This document shows positions 42,582 to 50,425 of a DNA stretch of 50,475 nt, in pieces. The stretch comes from Leuconostoc lactis KCTC 3528 = DSM 20202 (lineage in GTDB: Bacteria; Bacillota; Bacilli; Lactobacillales; Lactobacillaceae): contig NZ_BMWM01000012.1 in NCBI RefSeq assembly GCF_014651235.1, positions 1 to 50,475 on the forward strand, written 5' to 3'. The translations under genes and the position numbers were made by a program. The notes under the pieces were generated by a model. That model saw only the letters and a program-made list of their open reading frames with translations. It searched no databases and was not told the DNA's origin. Numbering within the stretch: the stretch's first letter is position 1; each line of letters opens with the position of its first letter.

Positions 42582-43589
42582 ATGACAGAAAAAAATTTTG
42601 AAACCCCAAAACAATTTCAACAACCTAATCAGACCACGCACAAACGCTCAAACTCACCTGCTAAGTTGACCCAACCACGTTGGTACGAGTGGGATGATCA
42701 GGTCAAACCAACTGCCCCAGCGCAAGTGAAGTTGTCATTACTCGAAGCACGCAAATGGGCAGTTTTAGAACTCACGCAGGCGGGGATGCCGGAAGCTGAT
42801 GCTAAAGATAACGTGGACTTTTTGTTAACGGGCGCCTTAGACATTAACTACGGTTATTTACGGGCCAATCTATCACGGCAAATGCCAGCAGCGCTGGCAG
42901 CTGTTTGGCCAAAGTGGGTGGCGCAATTAACCCAAAACAAACCACCACAATATATTTTGGGTCATGCACCTTTTTATGGGCGAGAATTTATGGTGGATGA
43001 ACGTGTTTTAATTCCCCGACCAGAAACTGAGCAACTCGTAGAATGGATTTTACAAGATGCCAGTGGCACCCAAGGTGCACCAGTTTCTGTGTTGGATATT
43101 GGGACGGGTTCAGGCGCAATTATTGAGACGTTAATGCTTGAAAATCCATGTGTTAAGGGGTTTGCCGCCGATATTTCACCCGATGCCTTGGCCGTGGCTG
43201 AAAGTAATGCGCAGCGCTTTGGTTTGCATCAGTTACACTTCGTGGAAAGTGATGTTTTCCAAGGCGTTGCGCATTTAACTTTTGATATTATCGTCAGCAA
43301 TCCGCCGTATATTGCGCGGACTGATGAAGCAGAAATGGACGCCAGTGTCTTGGCGTTTGAACCACAACTGGCGTTGTTTGCCGACCAAGATGGCTTAGCC
43401 ATTTACGCCAAGATTGCGGCTGGTTTGGCACAACATTTGACGGCACATGGGCGTGCTTATTTTGAAATTGGCTACAAACAAGGCCCGGCGGTAGTAGCCA
43501 TGATGCAACAAGCGCTACCTGATGCGACGGTAACCTTGAAAAAAGATTTCGCAGGCTTAGATCGTATGGTGCGTGTGGTGAAAGGATAA
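42582..43589 (+). CDS. prmC: Release factor glutamine methyltransferase with N-terminal extension
   Basis: PrmC methylates the Gln of the GGQ motif in release factors. The 335-residue product has SAM motif VLDIGTGSGAIIETL and the NPPY motif IVSNPPYIARTDEAE, plus IPRPETEQLVEW. It is about 50 residues longer than usual. The N-terminal 50 residues are Gln/Pro/Lys-rich with no recognisable domain; the family helical domain begins near LSLLEARKWAVLELTQAG. No Shine-Dalgarno is seen at ATG 42582, so coupling to prfA (2 bp gap) is likely; a later start cannot be excluded. Confidence 0.9.
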   Translation: MTEKNFETPKQFQQPNQTTHKRSNSPAKLTQPRWYEWDDQVKPTAPAQVKLSLLEARKWAVLELTQAGMPEADAKDNVDFLLTGALDINYGYLRANLSRQMPAALAAVWPKWVAQLTQNKPPQYILGHAPFYGREFMVDERVLIPRPETEQLVEWILQDASGTQGAPVSVLDIGTGSGAIIETLMLENPCVKGFAADISPDALAVAESNAQRFGLHQLHFVESDVFQGVAHLTFDIIVSNPPYIARTDEAEMDASVLAFEPQLALFADQDGLAIYAKIAAGLAQHLTAHGRAYFEIGYKQGPAVVAMMQQALPDATVTLKKDFAGLDRMVRVVKG

Positions 43590-43627
43590 AATGGACGTCG
43601 CGTGTGTCTGACGTCGGGAGGATTATT

Positions 43628-44635
43628 ATGGAGACAGAATTACTAACAACTCAAGATGTGCAACGGGCGGGTGCGTTATTAAAAGCCGGTGAAGTGGTGG
43701 CTTTTCCAACAGAAACAGTCTACGGCTTAGGAGCAGATGCTACTAATGATGCGGCGGTGAAAAAAGTCTTTTTGGCGAAAAATCGGCCAGCAGATAATCC
43801 GCTTATTATGACCGTTGCAGACGTTGAACAGTTGACACCCTTTGTCACGATTTCTGAAGCAGCTCGGCAATTGATGACCGCATTTTGGCCGGGGTCTTTG
43901 ACAATTATCATGCCCATTAAACCAGATCAGGTATCGATGTTAGTGACTGGCGGGTTGCAAACGGTGGCTTTCCGTTTGCCTGCCAATGAAACAGCGCGTG
44001 CTGTGATTCGTGCAGCCGGGGTACCGATTGTTGGCCCCAGTGCCAATACGTCCGGCAAACCGTCACCAACCACGGCCCAACATGTTTGGCATGATATGCA
44101 AGGTCGGATTGCAGCCATTGTGGACGATGGCCCCACTGAAGTGGGCGTTGAATCCACAGTGATTGACATGTCAACGGACACACCGACCATTTTGCGACCA
44201 GGGGCTGTGACGCAACAACAATTAGAAGCCGTTCTTCAACAACCAGTCTTTGATGCCACTAGTACGACATCAGTGGCGAGTCATGTCACACCAAAAGCAC
44301 CGGGGATGAAGTATCGTCACTATGCGCCGGATAAAACAGTGGTCATGTTTGATCGTTTAGATGCTTTGGCGCTGCGACCAACCCTGACAGCCCAAGATGT
44401 TGTCATGGCTCAAGATGACACGTTGGCAACATTGCAGTTACCATTGACGCAAACGTGGTCGTTGGGGGAAACACTTGAAAGTGCGACCGAACAGCTTTTT
44501 GCGGGATTACGTTTTTATGATGAGACGCCAGAAGTGGCGACGATTTATGTCGAAAAAATGCCACCCATTGGGATTGGTAAAGCGTATAATAATCGCTTAG
44601 CTAAAGCGGCGGGTAACCAAGAATTTACGATTTAA
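43628..44635 (+). CDS. tsaC: L-threonylcarbamoyladenylate synthase (Sua5/TsaC2)
   Basis: Makes threonylcarbamoyl-AMP for t6A37 of tRNA. The 335-residue protein has the YrdC domain (VAFPTETVYGLGADATND, KNRPADNPLIMTV, PSANTSGKPSPT) and a C-terminal Sua5 domain after the linker APGMKYRHYAPDK. That makes it the long Sua5 type. ATG 43628 follows GGGAGGA. tsaB (46936) and tsaD (48610) of the same pathway are nearby. Confidence 0.93.
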   Translation: METELLTTQDVQRAGALLKAGEVVAFPTETVYGLGADATNDAAVKKVFLAKNRPADNPLIMTVADVEQLTPFVTISEAARQLMTAFWPGSLTIIMPIKPDQVSMLVTGGLQTVAFRLPANETARAVIRAAGVPIVGPSANTSGKPSPTTAQHVWHDMQGRIAAIVDDGPTEVGVESTVIDMSTDTPTILRPGAVTQQQLEAVLQQPVFDATSTTSVASHVTPKAPGMKYRHYAPDKTVVMFDRLDALALRPTLTAQDVVMAQDDTLATLQLPLTQTWSLGETLESATEQLFAGLRFYDETPEVATIYVEKMPPIGIGKAYNNRLAKAAGNQEFTI

Positions 44636-44636
44636 A

Positions 44637-44656
44637 AGCACCGGATCGGTGCTTTT
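44637..44656 (+). terminator. Terminator after the Sua5 gene
   Basis: AGCACCG / CGGTGCT with a GAT loop, followed by T residues. From here to 44887 is untranslated control DNA of ptsH. Confidence 0.8.
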
Positions 44657-44731
44657 TGTGTTGAACTTGTGGTAAATGTCGCGCACGTCACCCAGATGCT
44701 TAACGTTTACTGAAAAGTCACACGGAAAAAA

Positions 44732-44745
44732 TGTAAACGTTTACA
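44732..44745 (+). promoter_or_regulatory. Perfect palindromic cre site upstream of ptsH
   Basis: TGTAAACGTTTACA is a perfect palindrome and fits the CcpA consensus at all positions. It is 72 bp upstream of the ptsH -35, overlapping the start of a CATCGC/GCGATG hairpin (44744-44760). Confidence 0.75.
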
Positions 44746-44816
44746 TCGCAAACGCGATGAGACCGGCATTTTTAGCGATTGGGCTTGATATATCAAGGTT
44801 TAACCGGGCATTTTAC

Positions 44817-44845
44817 TTGATATTTTGTAAGCGCTTTGATACACT
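44817..44845 (+). promoter_or_regulatory. Promoter of ptsHI with cre-like spacer
   Basis: TTGATA (44817-44822) and TACACT (44840-44845) have 17 bp spacing. The spacer holds TGTAAGCGCTTTGA (44826-44839), a cre-like site with one mismatch, placed to block RNA polymerase. Confidence 0.65.
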
Positions 44846-44887
44846 ATTATCAGAAGCTGATTCACAGCTAAAAAGGAGAAAATAATC

Positions 44888-45157
44888 ATGACACAATCAA
44901 AAGAATTCCATATCGTAGCAGAAACAGGTATCCACGCACGTCCAGCAACATTGTTGGTACAAGCAGCTTCAAAGTTCACATCAGACGTTACTTTGTCATA
45001 CCAAGGCAAGGATGTTAACTTGAAGTCAATCATGGGTGTGATGTCACTTGGTGTTGGTCAAGGTGCCGATGTGACAATTAAGACTGAAGGTGATGATGAA
45101 GAAGCAGCAATGGCTGCCATCACTGAAGCAATGGAAAAAGAAGGACTTGCTGAATAA
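44888..45157 (+). CDS. ptsH: Phosphocarrier protein HPr
   Basis: HPr takes phosphate from Enzyme I and passes it to sugar-specific EIIA; its Ser-phosphorylated form is the CcpA corepressor. The 89-residue product has the active His in [10 protein letters not shown] (His 16 here, His 15 in standard numbering) and the regulatory Ser in [11 protein letters not shown] (Ser 47 here). Both phosphorylation sites are intact. AAAGGAG precedes the ATG. It is followed after 2 bp by the disrupted ptsI. Confidence 0.96.
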   Translation: MTQSKEFHIVAETGIHARPATLLVQAASKFTSDVTLSYQGKDVNLKSIMGVMSLGVGQGADVTIKTEGDDEEAAMAAITEAMEKEGLAE

Positions 45158-45159
45158 TA

Positions 45160-45828
45160 ATGGCTAAGAACTTCAAAGGAATCGCGGCAAGTAATGGTAT
45201 TGCAATTGCAAAGGCCTACTTGTTAGTTGACCCAGATTTGTCTTTCTCAAAGACAACAATTACAGATGTGACAGCTGAACAAGCTCGTGTCGACGATGCT
45301 TTGAAGGCTGCTAGTGCAGATGTGGAACTTATTAAGACAAAAGCTGCTGAAAACCTTGGTGAAGAAGAAGCCCAAGTGTTTGAAGCGCATTTGATGGTTT
45401 TGGCTGATCCCGAAATGTCTAGCGCATTTAAGCAAAAGATTGCTGATGACAAGGTCAATGCTGAACAAGCTGTTAAAGAAGTGACAGATATGTATATCAG
45501 CATGTTTGAAGCCATGACAGATAATGCCTACATGCAAGAACGTGCAGCAGATATTCGTGATGTGACGAAGCGTATTTTGTCTCACTTGTTGAATGTGGCT
45601 TTGCCTAATCCGGCATTGATTGATGAAGAAGTGGTCTTGGTTGCAAGAGACTTGACACCTTCAGATACAGCACAACTTGATCGCAACTTTGTTAAGGGTA
45701 TCTTAACTGACTTGGGTGGTCGTACAGCGCATGCGTCAATCATGGCACGGACGTTGGAAATTCCAGCTGTCGTGGGAACTGAAATTGCCACAAAAGAAGT
45801 GGCAGCTGGTGACATGGTGACATGGTGA
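45160..45828 (+). CDS. ptsI: PTS Enzyme I, N-terminal half (frameshifted ptsI)
   Basis: This frame encodes residues 1-220 of Enzyme I: the HPr-binding helical domain and the phosphohistidine domain with [13 protein letters not shown] (His 191). It then reads TW and a TGA caused by an 8 bp tandem duplication. Removing one copy would restore a 571-residue Enzyme I, the family's normal length. The halves overlap by 7 bp (ATGGTGA), so reinitiation could produce the C-terminal part. On its own this half cannot use PEP. It is either an inactivated gene, a natural split enzyme or an assembly error. Confidence 0.88.
   Translation: MAKNFKGIAASNGIAIAKAYLLVDPDLSFSKTTITDVTAEQARVDDALKAASADVELIKTKAAENLGEEEAQVFEAHLMVLADPEMSSAFKQKIADDKVNAEQAVKEVTDMYISMFEAMTDNAYMQERAADIRDVTKRILSHLLNVALPNPALIDEEVVLVARDLTPSDTAQLDRNFVKGILTDLGGRTAHASIMARTLEIPAVVGTEIATKEVAAGDMVTW
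45807..45828 (+). repeat. 8 bp tandem duplication that breaks ptsI
   Basis: GACATGGT occurs at 45811-45818 and again at 45819-45826; the period-8 tract spans 45807-45828. The extra copy shifts the frame from [13 protein letters not shown] to a stop. A single copy gives the expected Enzyme I sequence. Two tandem copies can contract by slippage, so the change may be reversible. Confidence 0.9.
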
Positions 45829-46883
45829 TTGTTGATGGCTTGACGGGCGATGTGATTGTCGACCCAGATGCTGACACATTGGCCAGTTATCAACAAAAGG
45901 CGGCTGATTATCAAGCACAACGTGCTGAATGGGCCTTGTTGAAAGATCAACAATCAGTTAGTGCCGATGGTAAGACATTTGTCGTGGGTGCCAACATTGG
46001 TTCACCAAAAGACATGCCTGCCGTTTTGGAAAATGGTGCTGAAGGCATTGGTTTGTACCGTACTGAATTCCTATACATGGAATCAGATCACTTGCCAACC
46101 GAAGAAGAACAGTTTGAAGCTTATAAGACTGTTGTCGAAAAGATGGCTGGTAAGCCAGTGACAGTACGTACCATGGATATTGGTGGCGACAAGCACTTGA
46201 GCTACTGGAAGTTACCAGAAGAAGAAAACCCATTCTTGGGTTATCGTGCGATCCGTATCTCTTTGGATCAAACAGAAATTTTCCGGACACAACTCCGTGC
46301 GTTGCTACGTGCCTCAGCCTTTGGTAATTTGTGGATTATGTTCCCAATGATTGCCACATTGCCTGAGTTCCGTGCCGCAAAGCAAATTTATACAGAAGAA
46401 CGTGCCAAGCTTGAAGAAGCTGGTGTAGCAATGGGTGATGTCAAGTTAGGTATCATGATTGAAATTCCAGCTGCTGCCATGTTGGCTGATAAGTTTGCTA
46501 AGGAATTGGACTTCTTCTCAATTGGTACCAACGATTTGATTGGTTATACAATGGCTGCAGATCGTGGTAACGATAAGGTTGCTTATTTGTATCAACCTTA
46601 TAACCCATCAATTTTGCGTTTGATCAACAATGTAATTACTGCCGCACATAAAGAAGGTAAGTTTGTTGCCATGTGTGGTGAAATGGCTGGTGATCCAATT
46701 GCCGTCCCATTGTTGATGGGTATGGGCTTAGATGAATTCTCAATGAGTGCCCCATCTATTTTGCAAACACGTGCATTAATGAAGCAGTTGAATACTGCTG
46801 ATATGAAGTTGTTGGCTGAAAAAGCTTTGGATACCGAAACAAATGACGAAGTCATTGCATTAGTTGAATCAGCAATTGACTAG
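45822..46883 (+). CDS. ptsI: PTS Enzyme I, C-terminal PEP-binding half (frameshifted ptsI)
   Basis: This 353-residue frame starts [16 protein letters not shown] and covers the linker helix and the PEP-binding barrel. It includes [61 protein letters not shown], and the active-site Cys in [13 protein letters not shown] 45822 overlaps the stop of the N-terminal half, with only a weak AGCTGGTG upstream. The residues for catalysis and dimerisation look intact, so the damage is limited to the frameshift. Confidence 0.88.
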   Translation: MVIVDGLTGDVIVDPDADTLASYQQKAADYQAQRAEWALLKDQQSVSADGKTFVVGANIGSPKDMPAVLENGAEGIGLYRTEFLYMESDHLPTEEEQFEAYKTVVEKMAGKPVTVRTMDIGGDKHLSYWKLPEEENPFLGYRAIRISLDQTEIFRTQLRALLRASAFGNLWIMFPMIATLPEFRAAKQIYTEERAKLEEAGVAMGDVKLGIMIEIPAAAMLADKFAKELDFFSIGTNDLIGYTMAADRGNDKVAYLYQPYNPSILRLINNVITAAHKEGKFVAMCGEMAGDPIAVPLLMGMGLDEFSMSAPSILQTRALMKQLNTADMKLLAEKALDTETNDEVIALVESAID

Positions 46884-46893
46884 AACAAGTTTT

Positions 46894-46918
46894 AAGACCG
46901 CCGATTGGCGGTCTTTTT
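46894..46918 (+). terminator. Terminator after ptsI
   Basis: AAGACCGCC (46894-46902) / GGCGGTCTT (46907-46915) with a GATT loop and a T run. Confidence 0.9.
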
Positions 46919-46919
46919 G

Positions 46920-46928
46920 TGTTAAAAT
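46920..46928 (+). promoter_or_regulatory. Extended -10 promoter adjoining the tsaB start
   Basis: TGTTAAAAT (TGn-TAAAAT) ends 7 bp before ATG 46936, and no Shine-Dalgarno is present in between. The transcript would start at the ATG, suggesting a leaderless mRNA. Confidence 0.45.
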
Positions 46929-46935
46929 ATAACCT

Positions 46936-47646
46936 ATGAAGATTTTAGCCTTTGATACAAGTAACCAACCACTCACGGTGAGTTTGGCGGAAGATAATAA
47001 CGTACGACGTGTGTTCACAACGAATGAAGCGCGGAATCATTCGATTCAGTTATTGCCAGCCATTGAAACAACGCTGGCTGAACAACAATGGGCGCTCAGT
47101 GATATTGACCGCATTGTGGTTGCCCAAGGACCAGGGTCATTTACTGGGCTTAGAATTGGTGTGACTGTTGCTAAAATATTAGCTAACACGTTGCAAGCCG
47201 AGCTCGTAGGCGTTTCTAGCTTAGCCGTGTTGGCTGCGCAAGTGACCAATCCTGGTTTAGTAGTACCACTGTTTAATGCGCGCAATAATAATGTTTTTGC
47301 GGGCGTTTATTTAAATGACAGTGCTGTGTTAGCTGATGCACATCAACCAATCGACCATTTGGTGACTTGGCTGCAGACACGTGATGAGCCAATTACTTTT
47401 GTGGGGGAAACCACAGAATTTGTGCTCACGTTACAGGCGGTTTTTGGTGACCAGGCGACGATTTTAACACCCGCTGACAGCTTACCTGACGGGCATGGCA
47501 TCGTTGCACTCGGTCTTAAAGCGCAACCTGTCGCTGATGTGGCGCACTTTAATCCCAATTATTTAAGGAAAACCCAGGCGGAGTTAAACTGGCTTGCTGC
47601 GCATCCTGGTGAGGATAATCCCGAAAATTATGTTTTTGAAGTTTAA
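46936..47646 (+). CDS. tsaB: tRNA t6A threonylcarbamoyltransferase complex subunit TsaB
   Basis: TsaB is the non-catalytic partner of TsaD in t6A synthesis. The 236-residue protein has the ASKHA-fold start MKILAFDTSNQPLTVSLAED and VVAQGPGSFTGLRIGVTVAK. The length fits. There is no Shine-Dalgarno, and a promoter-like -10 lies directly before the ATG. It overlaps the following rimI-like gene by 17 bp. The tsaB-rimI-tsaD order is conserved in Firmicutes. Confidence 0.94.
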   Translation: MKILAFDTSNQPLTVSLAEDNNVRRVFTTNEARNHSIQLLPAIETTLAEQQWALSDIDRIVVAQGPGSFTGLRIGVTVAKILANTLQAELVGVSSLAVLAAQVTNPGLVVPLFNARNNNVFAGVYLNDSAVLADAHQPIDHLVTWLQTRDEPITFVGETTEFVLTLQAVFGDQATILTPADSLPDGHGIVALGLKAQPVADVAHFNPNYLRKTQAELNWLAAHPGEDNPENYVFEV

Positions 47647-48187
47647 TCACCAACCTAAATTACCGATTGCCTTACCGCGATTTGTGACCAAGACGATGAC
47701 GGTCAGTGGATATGACTTTGTGTTACGTCGCGCCACAATCGCTGATATTGACACATTGGTTAGAATTGAGGAAGCAGTTTATGCTGGTGTCGCGCCGTGG
47801 GTATTGCGTGACTTTCTTAGCGAATTGTCGCGGCCACATATTCGCCTCTACTTAGTGATTGAGCGCCACCAGCAAGTTATTGGCTTTGCTGGGGTTGCCT
47901 ATCAAAGAGATCAGCGTGATATGCATATTACTAATATTGCGGTTGTTCCAATTTGGCAAAGTCATGGTTTAGGCACAACCATTTTGTCAGAGATTCATCA
48001 ATTTGCGACTGCGGTCGGGGTTGCAACCATGACGTTAGAAGCACGCGCTTCTAATCATGGGGCGATTGCCTTATACCACCGATTAGGCTTTGAACAAACA
48101 GGTATCAAAAAAGGGTATTATTTCGGTGATCATGAAGATGCCGTGTCAATGGTGAAACAACTTGAAAATTCAACCAGCAACAATTGA
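47630..48187 (+). CDS. GNAT acetyltransferase, RimI-like (first copy)
   Basis: A GNAT-fold acetyltransferase of 185 residues. The acetyl-CoA motif is in ITNIAVVPIWQSHGLGTTILSEI and ARASNHGAIALYHRLGFEQTGIKKGYY, typical of RimI-type N-terminal acetylation enzymes. An N-terminal extension of about 30 residues precedes the domain. ATG 47630 is inside the end of tsaB. With the second GNAT gene it forms the usual pair between tsaB and tsaD. Protein substrate (possibly ribosomal S18) is inferred only. Confidence 0.82.
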   Translation: MFLKFNHQPKLPIALPRFVTKTMTVSGYDFVLRRATIADIDTLVRIEEAVYAGVAPWVLRDFLSELSRPHIRLYLVIERHQQVIGFAGVAYQRDQRDMHITNIAVVPIWQSHGLGTTILSEIHQFATAVGVATMTLEARASNHGAIALYHRLGFEQTGIKKGYYFGDHEDAVSMVKQLENSTSNN

Positions 48188-48572
48188 AGACAGTGAAACC
48201 ATCTATCGTATTGCCCAAGCGGCCTTTCAACCGTCTCCTTGGCCAAAAACAGTCTTTGAACATGAACTCACAAGTCCTCGCAGTCGTTATTTTTTAACGA
48301 CTGGTGGTTTTATTGGGATTACCCAGATATTAGATGAAGTTGAAATTAGCAGTATCGCGGTCCAACCAGATTATCAACGGCAAGGTATTGCGCAAGCACT
48401 ATTAACAACCGTGTTGGCTTTGCCGGATGTTGCCCGATTTTTATTGGAAGTCGACGAGTTAAATCATCAAGCGATTCGGCTGTATGACAAGATGGGCTTT
48501 TCACCTTATCATCGCCGTGAGAAATATTATAAAAATGGTCATGCCGCGATCATGATGGAAAGGAAAATGTGA
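48162..48572 (+). CDS. rimI: GNAT acetyltransferase, RimI-like (second copy)
   Basis: A 136-residue GNAT enzyme with [21 protein letters not shown] (acetyl-CoA loop) and [29 protein letters not shown], close to RimI. It starts at TTG 48162, the first start codon after the in-frame stop, and overlaps the previous gene by 26 bp; translation is probably coupled. It ends where the unusual tsaD ribosome site begins. Confidence 0.85.
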   Translation: MKIQPATIEDSETIYRIAQAAFQPSPWPKTVFEHELTSPRSRYFLTTGGFIGITQILDEVEISSIAVQPDYQRQGIAQALLTTVLALPDVARFLLEVDELNHQAIRLYDKMGFSPYHRREKYYKNGHAAIMMERKM

Positions 48573-48609
48573 GCACAGGTTGCTAAGGCAACTACTCACA
48601 CGCATAAAT
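48558..48609 (+). promoter_or_regulatory. Hairpin-spaced ribosome-binding site of tsaD
   Basis: GAAAGGA (48558-48564) is followed by a two-part hairpin: GTGAG (48569-48573) with CTCAC (48595-48599), and inside it GTTGC (48579-48583) with GCAAC (48588-48592). Exactly 10 nt then lead to ATG 48610. Unfolded, the Shine-Dalgarno is 45 nt from the start; folded out, about 14 nt. The hairpin also spans the stop codon of the upstream gene (48570-48572). Confidence 0.65.
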
Positions 48610-49620
48610 ATGACAAAAATCATAGCATTTGAATCCAGTGCTGATGAAACTAGCGTTGCCATTGTGGAAGATGGCCATATTGTCCTAAGTAACGCCGTAG
48701 CGACACAAATCAATTCCCATAAACGTTTTGGTGGTATTGTGCCAGAAGTCGCCAGTCGACACCATATTGAATGGATTACACGCGTGTTAGATGATGCGTT
48801 GGCCACAGCTAACGTGTCACCAGCAGAGCTTGATGCAGTGGCGGTGACCTATGGACCCGGCTTGGTAGGTTCTTTACTGGTTGGCTTAATGGGTGCAAAA
48901 ACCTTTGCGTTGGCCCATAATTTGCCAATAGTGCCGGTGAATCATTTGGCCGGTCACATTGCAGCGGCTAACTTTAATCAGCCAATTCGCTATCCAGCCT
49001 TAGCTTTGATGGTGTCTGGCGGCCATACCGAACTGGTCCTCATGCAAAACGAAAATGAGTTTGCCGTGTTAGGGGAAACGCGTGATGATGCGGCAGGAGA
49101 AAGTTTCGATAAAGTTGGCCGTTTGTTAAAGTTACCTTATCCAGCGGGTAAAACTATTGATGATATGGCGCACAAAGGGCAACCAACGATTAAGTTTCCC
49201 ACTGCTATGGCGCATGAAGATAATTATGACTTTAGTTTCTCTGGCTTAAAAAGTGCGGTCATTAATTATGTCCATCACGCCGAGCAAAAGGGTGAAATAA
49301 TTGATCAATATGACTTAGCAACGAGTTTCCAAAATGCGGTTGTGGATGCGCTAGTTGGTCGGACGAAACGCGCCTTACAAGACTATCCGGTTAAAAGTTT
49401 TATCTTGGCTGGTGGCGTGGCGGCTAATTCACAATTACGAGAAACATTAGAAGCATTGCTGGCATCATTTCCAGAAACAACGTATATTCCTGTGCCACGG
49501 CAATATACGGGTGATAATGCCGCGATGATCGGGGCAGCAGGCTACTGGAATTACAAACAAGGTATTTTTGCGGGCTTAGACTTAAATACTGATCCAGGCT
49601 TAGATTTTGAACTAATATAA
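48610..49620 (+). CDS. tsaD: tRNA N6-adenosine threonylcarbamoyltransferase TsaD
   Basis: TsaD transfers the threonylcarbamoyl group to A37 of tRNAs that read ANN codons. The 336-residue product has the start [16 protein letters not shown], the metal-binding [20 protein letters not shown], and the late [11 protein letters not shown] and [13 protein letters not shown]. Length is standard. ATG 48610 is chosen; upstream in-frame codons lie inside the hairpin of the ribosome site. A terminator follows. Confidence 0.96.
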   Translation: MTKIIAFESSADETSVAIVEDGHIVLSNAVATQINSHKRFGGIVPEVASRHHIEWITRVLDDALATANVSPAELDAVAVTYGPGLVGSLLVGLMGAKTFALAHNLPIVPVNHLAGHIAAANFNQPIRYPALALMVSGGHTELVLMQNENEFAVLGETRDDAAGESFDKVGRLLKLPYPAGKTIDDMAHKGQPTIKFPTAMAHEDNYDFSFSGLKSAVINYVHHAEQKGEIIDQYDLATSFQNAVVDALVGRTKRALQDYPVKSFILAGGVAANSQLRETLEALLASFPETTYIPVPRQYTGDNAAMIGAAGYWNYKQGIFAGLDLNTDPGLDFELI

Positions 49621-49627
49621 TCGTAAT

Positions 49628-49657
49628 AAGATTGTGAATCTATCACGATCTTTTGTT
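49628..49657 (+). terminator. Terminator after tsaD
   Basis: AAGATTGTGA (49628-49637) pairs with TCACGATCTT (49643-49652), with one G-T pair, and is followed by a T-rich run. The arms resemble a Rex operator (TTGTGA-N-TCACAA), noted below. Confidence 0.7.
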
Positions 49658-49792
49658 GCGATCCTTATTTTTGTGGTACAATAGTTATGCAAAAGTTCAC
49701 AAAGTAATCTAAGGTGCCGATTTCATCAGACCATCACGTTTGCGTTTGGTGAAACAAGCATGATAATAACGACATTAACACTGGAGAAAATT

Positions 49793-50425
49793 ATGACACA
49801 ACCTAAAATCCCGCGTGCGACCGCAAAGCGTTTGCCGATTTATTTCCGCTATTTAACATTTTTACACGATGCGGGGACTGACCGCATTTCTTCTGCTGAA
49901 TTAAGCGATGCAATTAAGTTTGATGCGGCCACGATTCGTCGTGATTTTTCTTATTTTGGTGCCTTAGGCAAGCGTGGCTACGGCTACGATGTCAAGGCGT
50001 TGCTTGATTTCTTTGCCAATGTGTTGGATCAAGACAGTCTCATTAATGTGGCGTTAATTGGTGCTGGAAATTTGGGGCAAGCTTTGCTTAACTTTAACTT
50101 TCACCAGTCTTCTAACATGCGTATTTCAGCGGCTTTTGACGTGGATAAGTCACGTGCAGGCACGATTATGGCCGGTGTGCCGATTTATTCAATGACTGAA
50201 TTAAAAGAGCAGATTACTGCGCAACGCATTAATATTGCCATCTTGACCGTACCACAAGGTGTCGCCCAAGAAATCACGAATGAACTCGTGGATGCTGGTA
50301 TTAAAGGGATTTTGAACTTTACACCTTTGCGTGTGACGGTACCAAGTGGCGTGCGTGTGCAAAATGTGGATTTGACCAATGAATTGCAAACATTGGTTTA
50401 CTTTATGGCAGATTGCAAGAAATAA
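49793..50425 (+). CDS. rex: Redox-sensing transcriptional repressor Rex, C-terminus altered by the terminal repeat
   Basis: Rex represses fermentation genes and lets go when NADH is high. The 210-residue product has the winged-helix domain ([42 protein letters not shown]), the Rossmann motif [14 protein letters not shown] and the conserved late ELQTLVYF. The last seven codons, including the stop, lie in the 72 bp repeat, so the MADCKK ending probably is not native; the closing dimer-exchange helix is slightly short. ATG 49793 follows CTGGAG. Confidence 0.92.
   Translation: MTQPKIPRATAKRLPIYFRYLTFLHDAGTDRISSAELSDAIKFDAATIRRDFSYFGALGKRGYGYDVKALLDFFANVLDQDSLINVALIGAGNLGQALLNFNFHQSSNMRISAAFDVDKSRAGTIMAGVPIYSMTELKEQITAQRINIAILTVPQGVAQEITNELVDAGIKGILNFTPLRVTVPSGVRVQNVDLTNELQTLVYFMADCKK

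Noticed and set aside
43596-43620. GACGTC...GACGTC hairpin before tsaC as another hairpin-spaced ribosome site
   Set aside because: Here the Shine-Dalgarno GGGAGGA lies after the hairpin at normal distance from the ATG, so it does not fit the pattern.
49631-49648. TTGTGA-N5-TCACGA upstream of rex, similar to a Rex operator
   Set aside because: It coincides with the terminator stem of tsaD, has a 5 bp spacer instead of 6 and one mismatch. It may contribute to Rex autoregulation but the hairpin explains it better.
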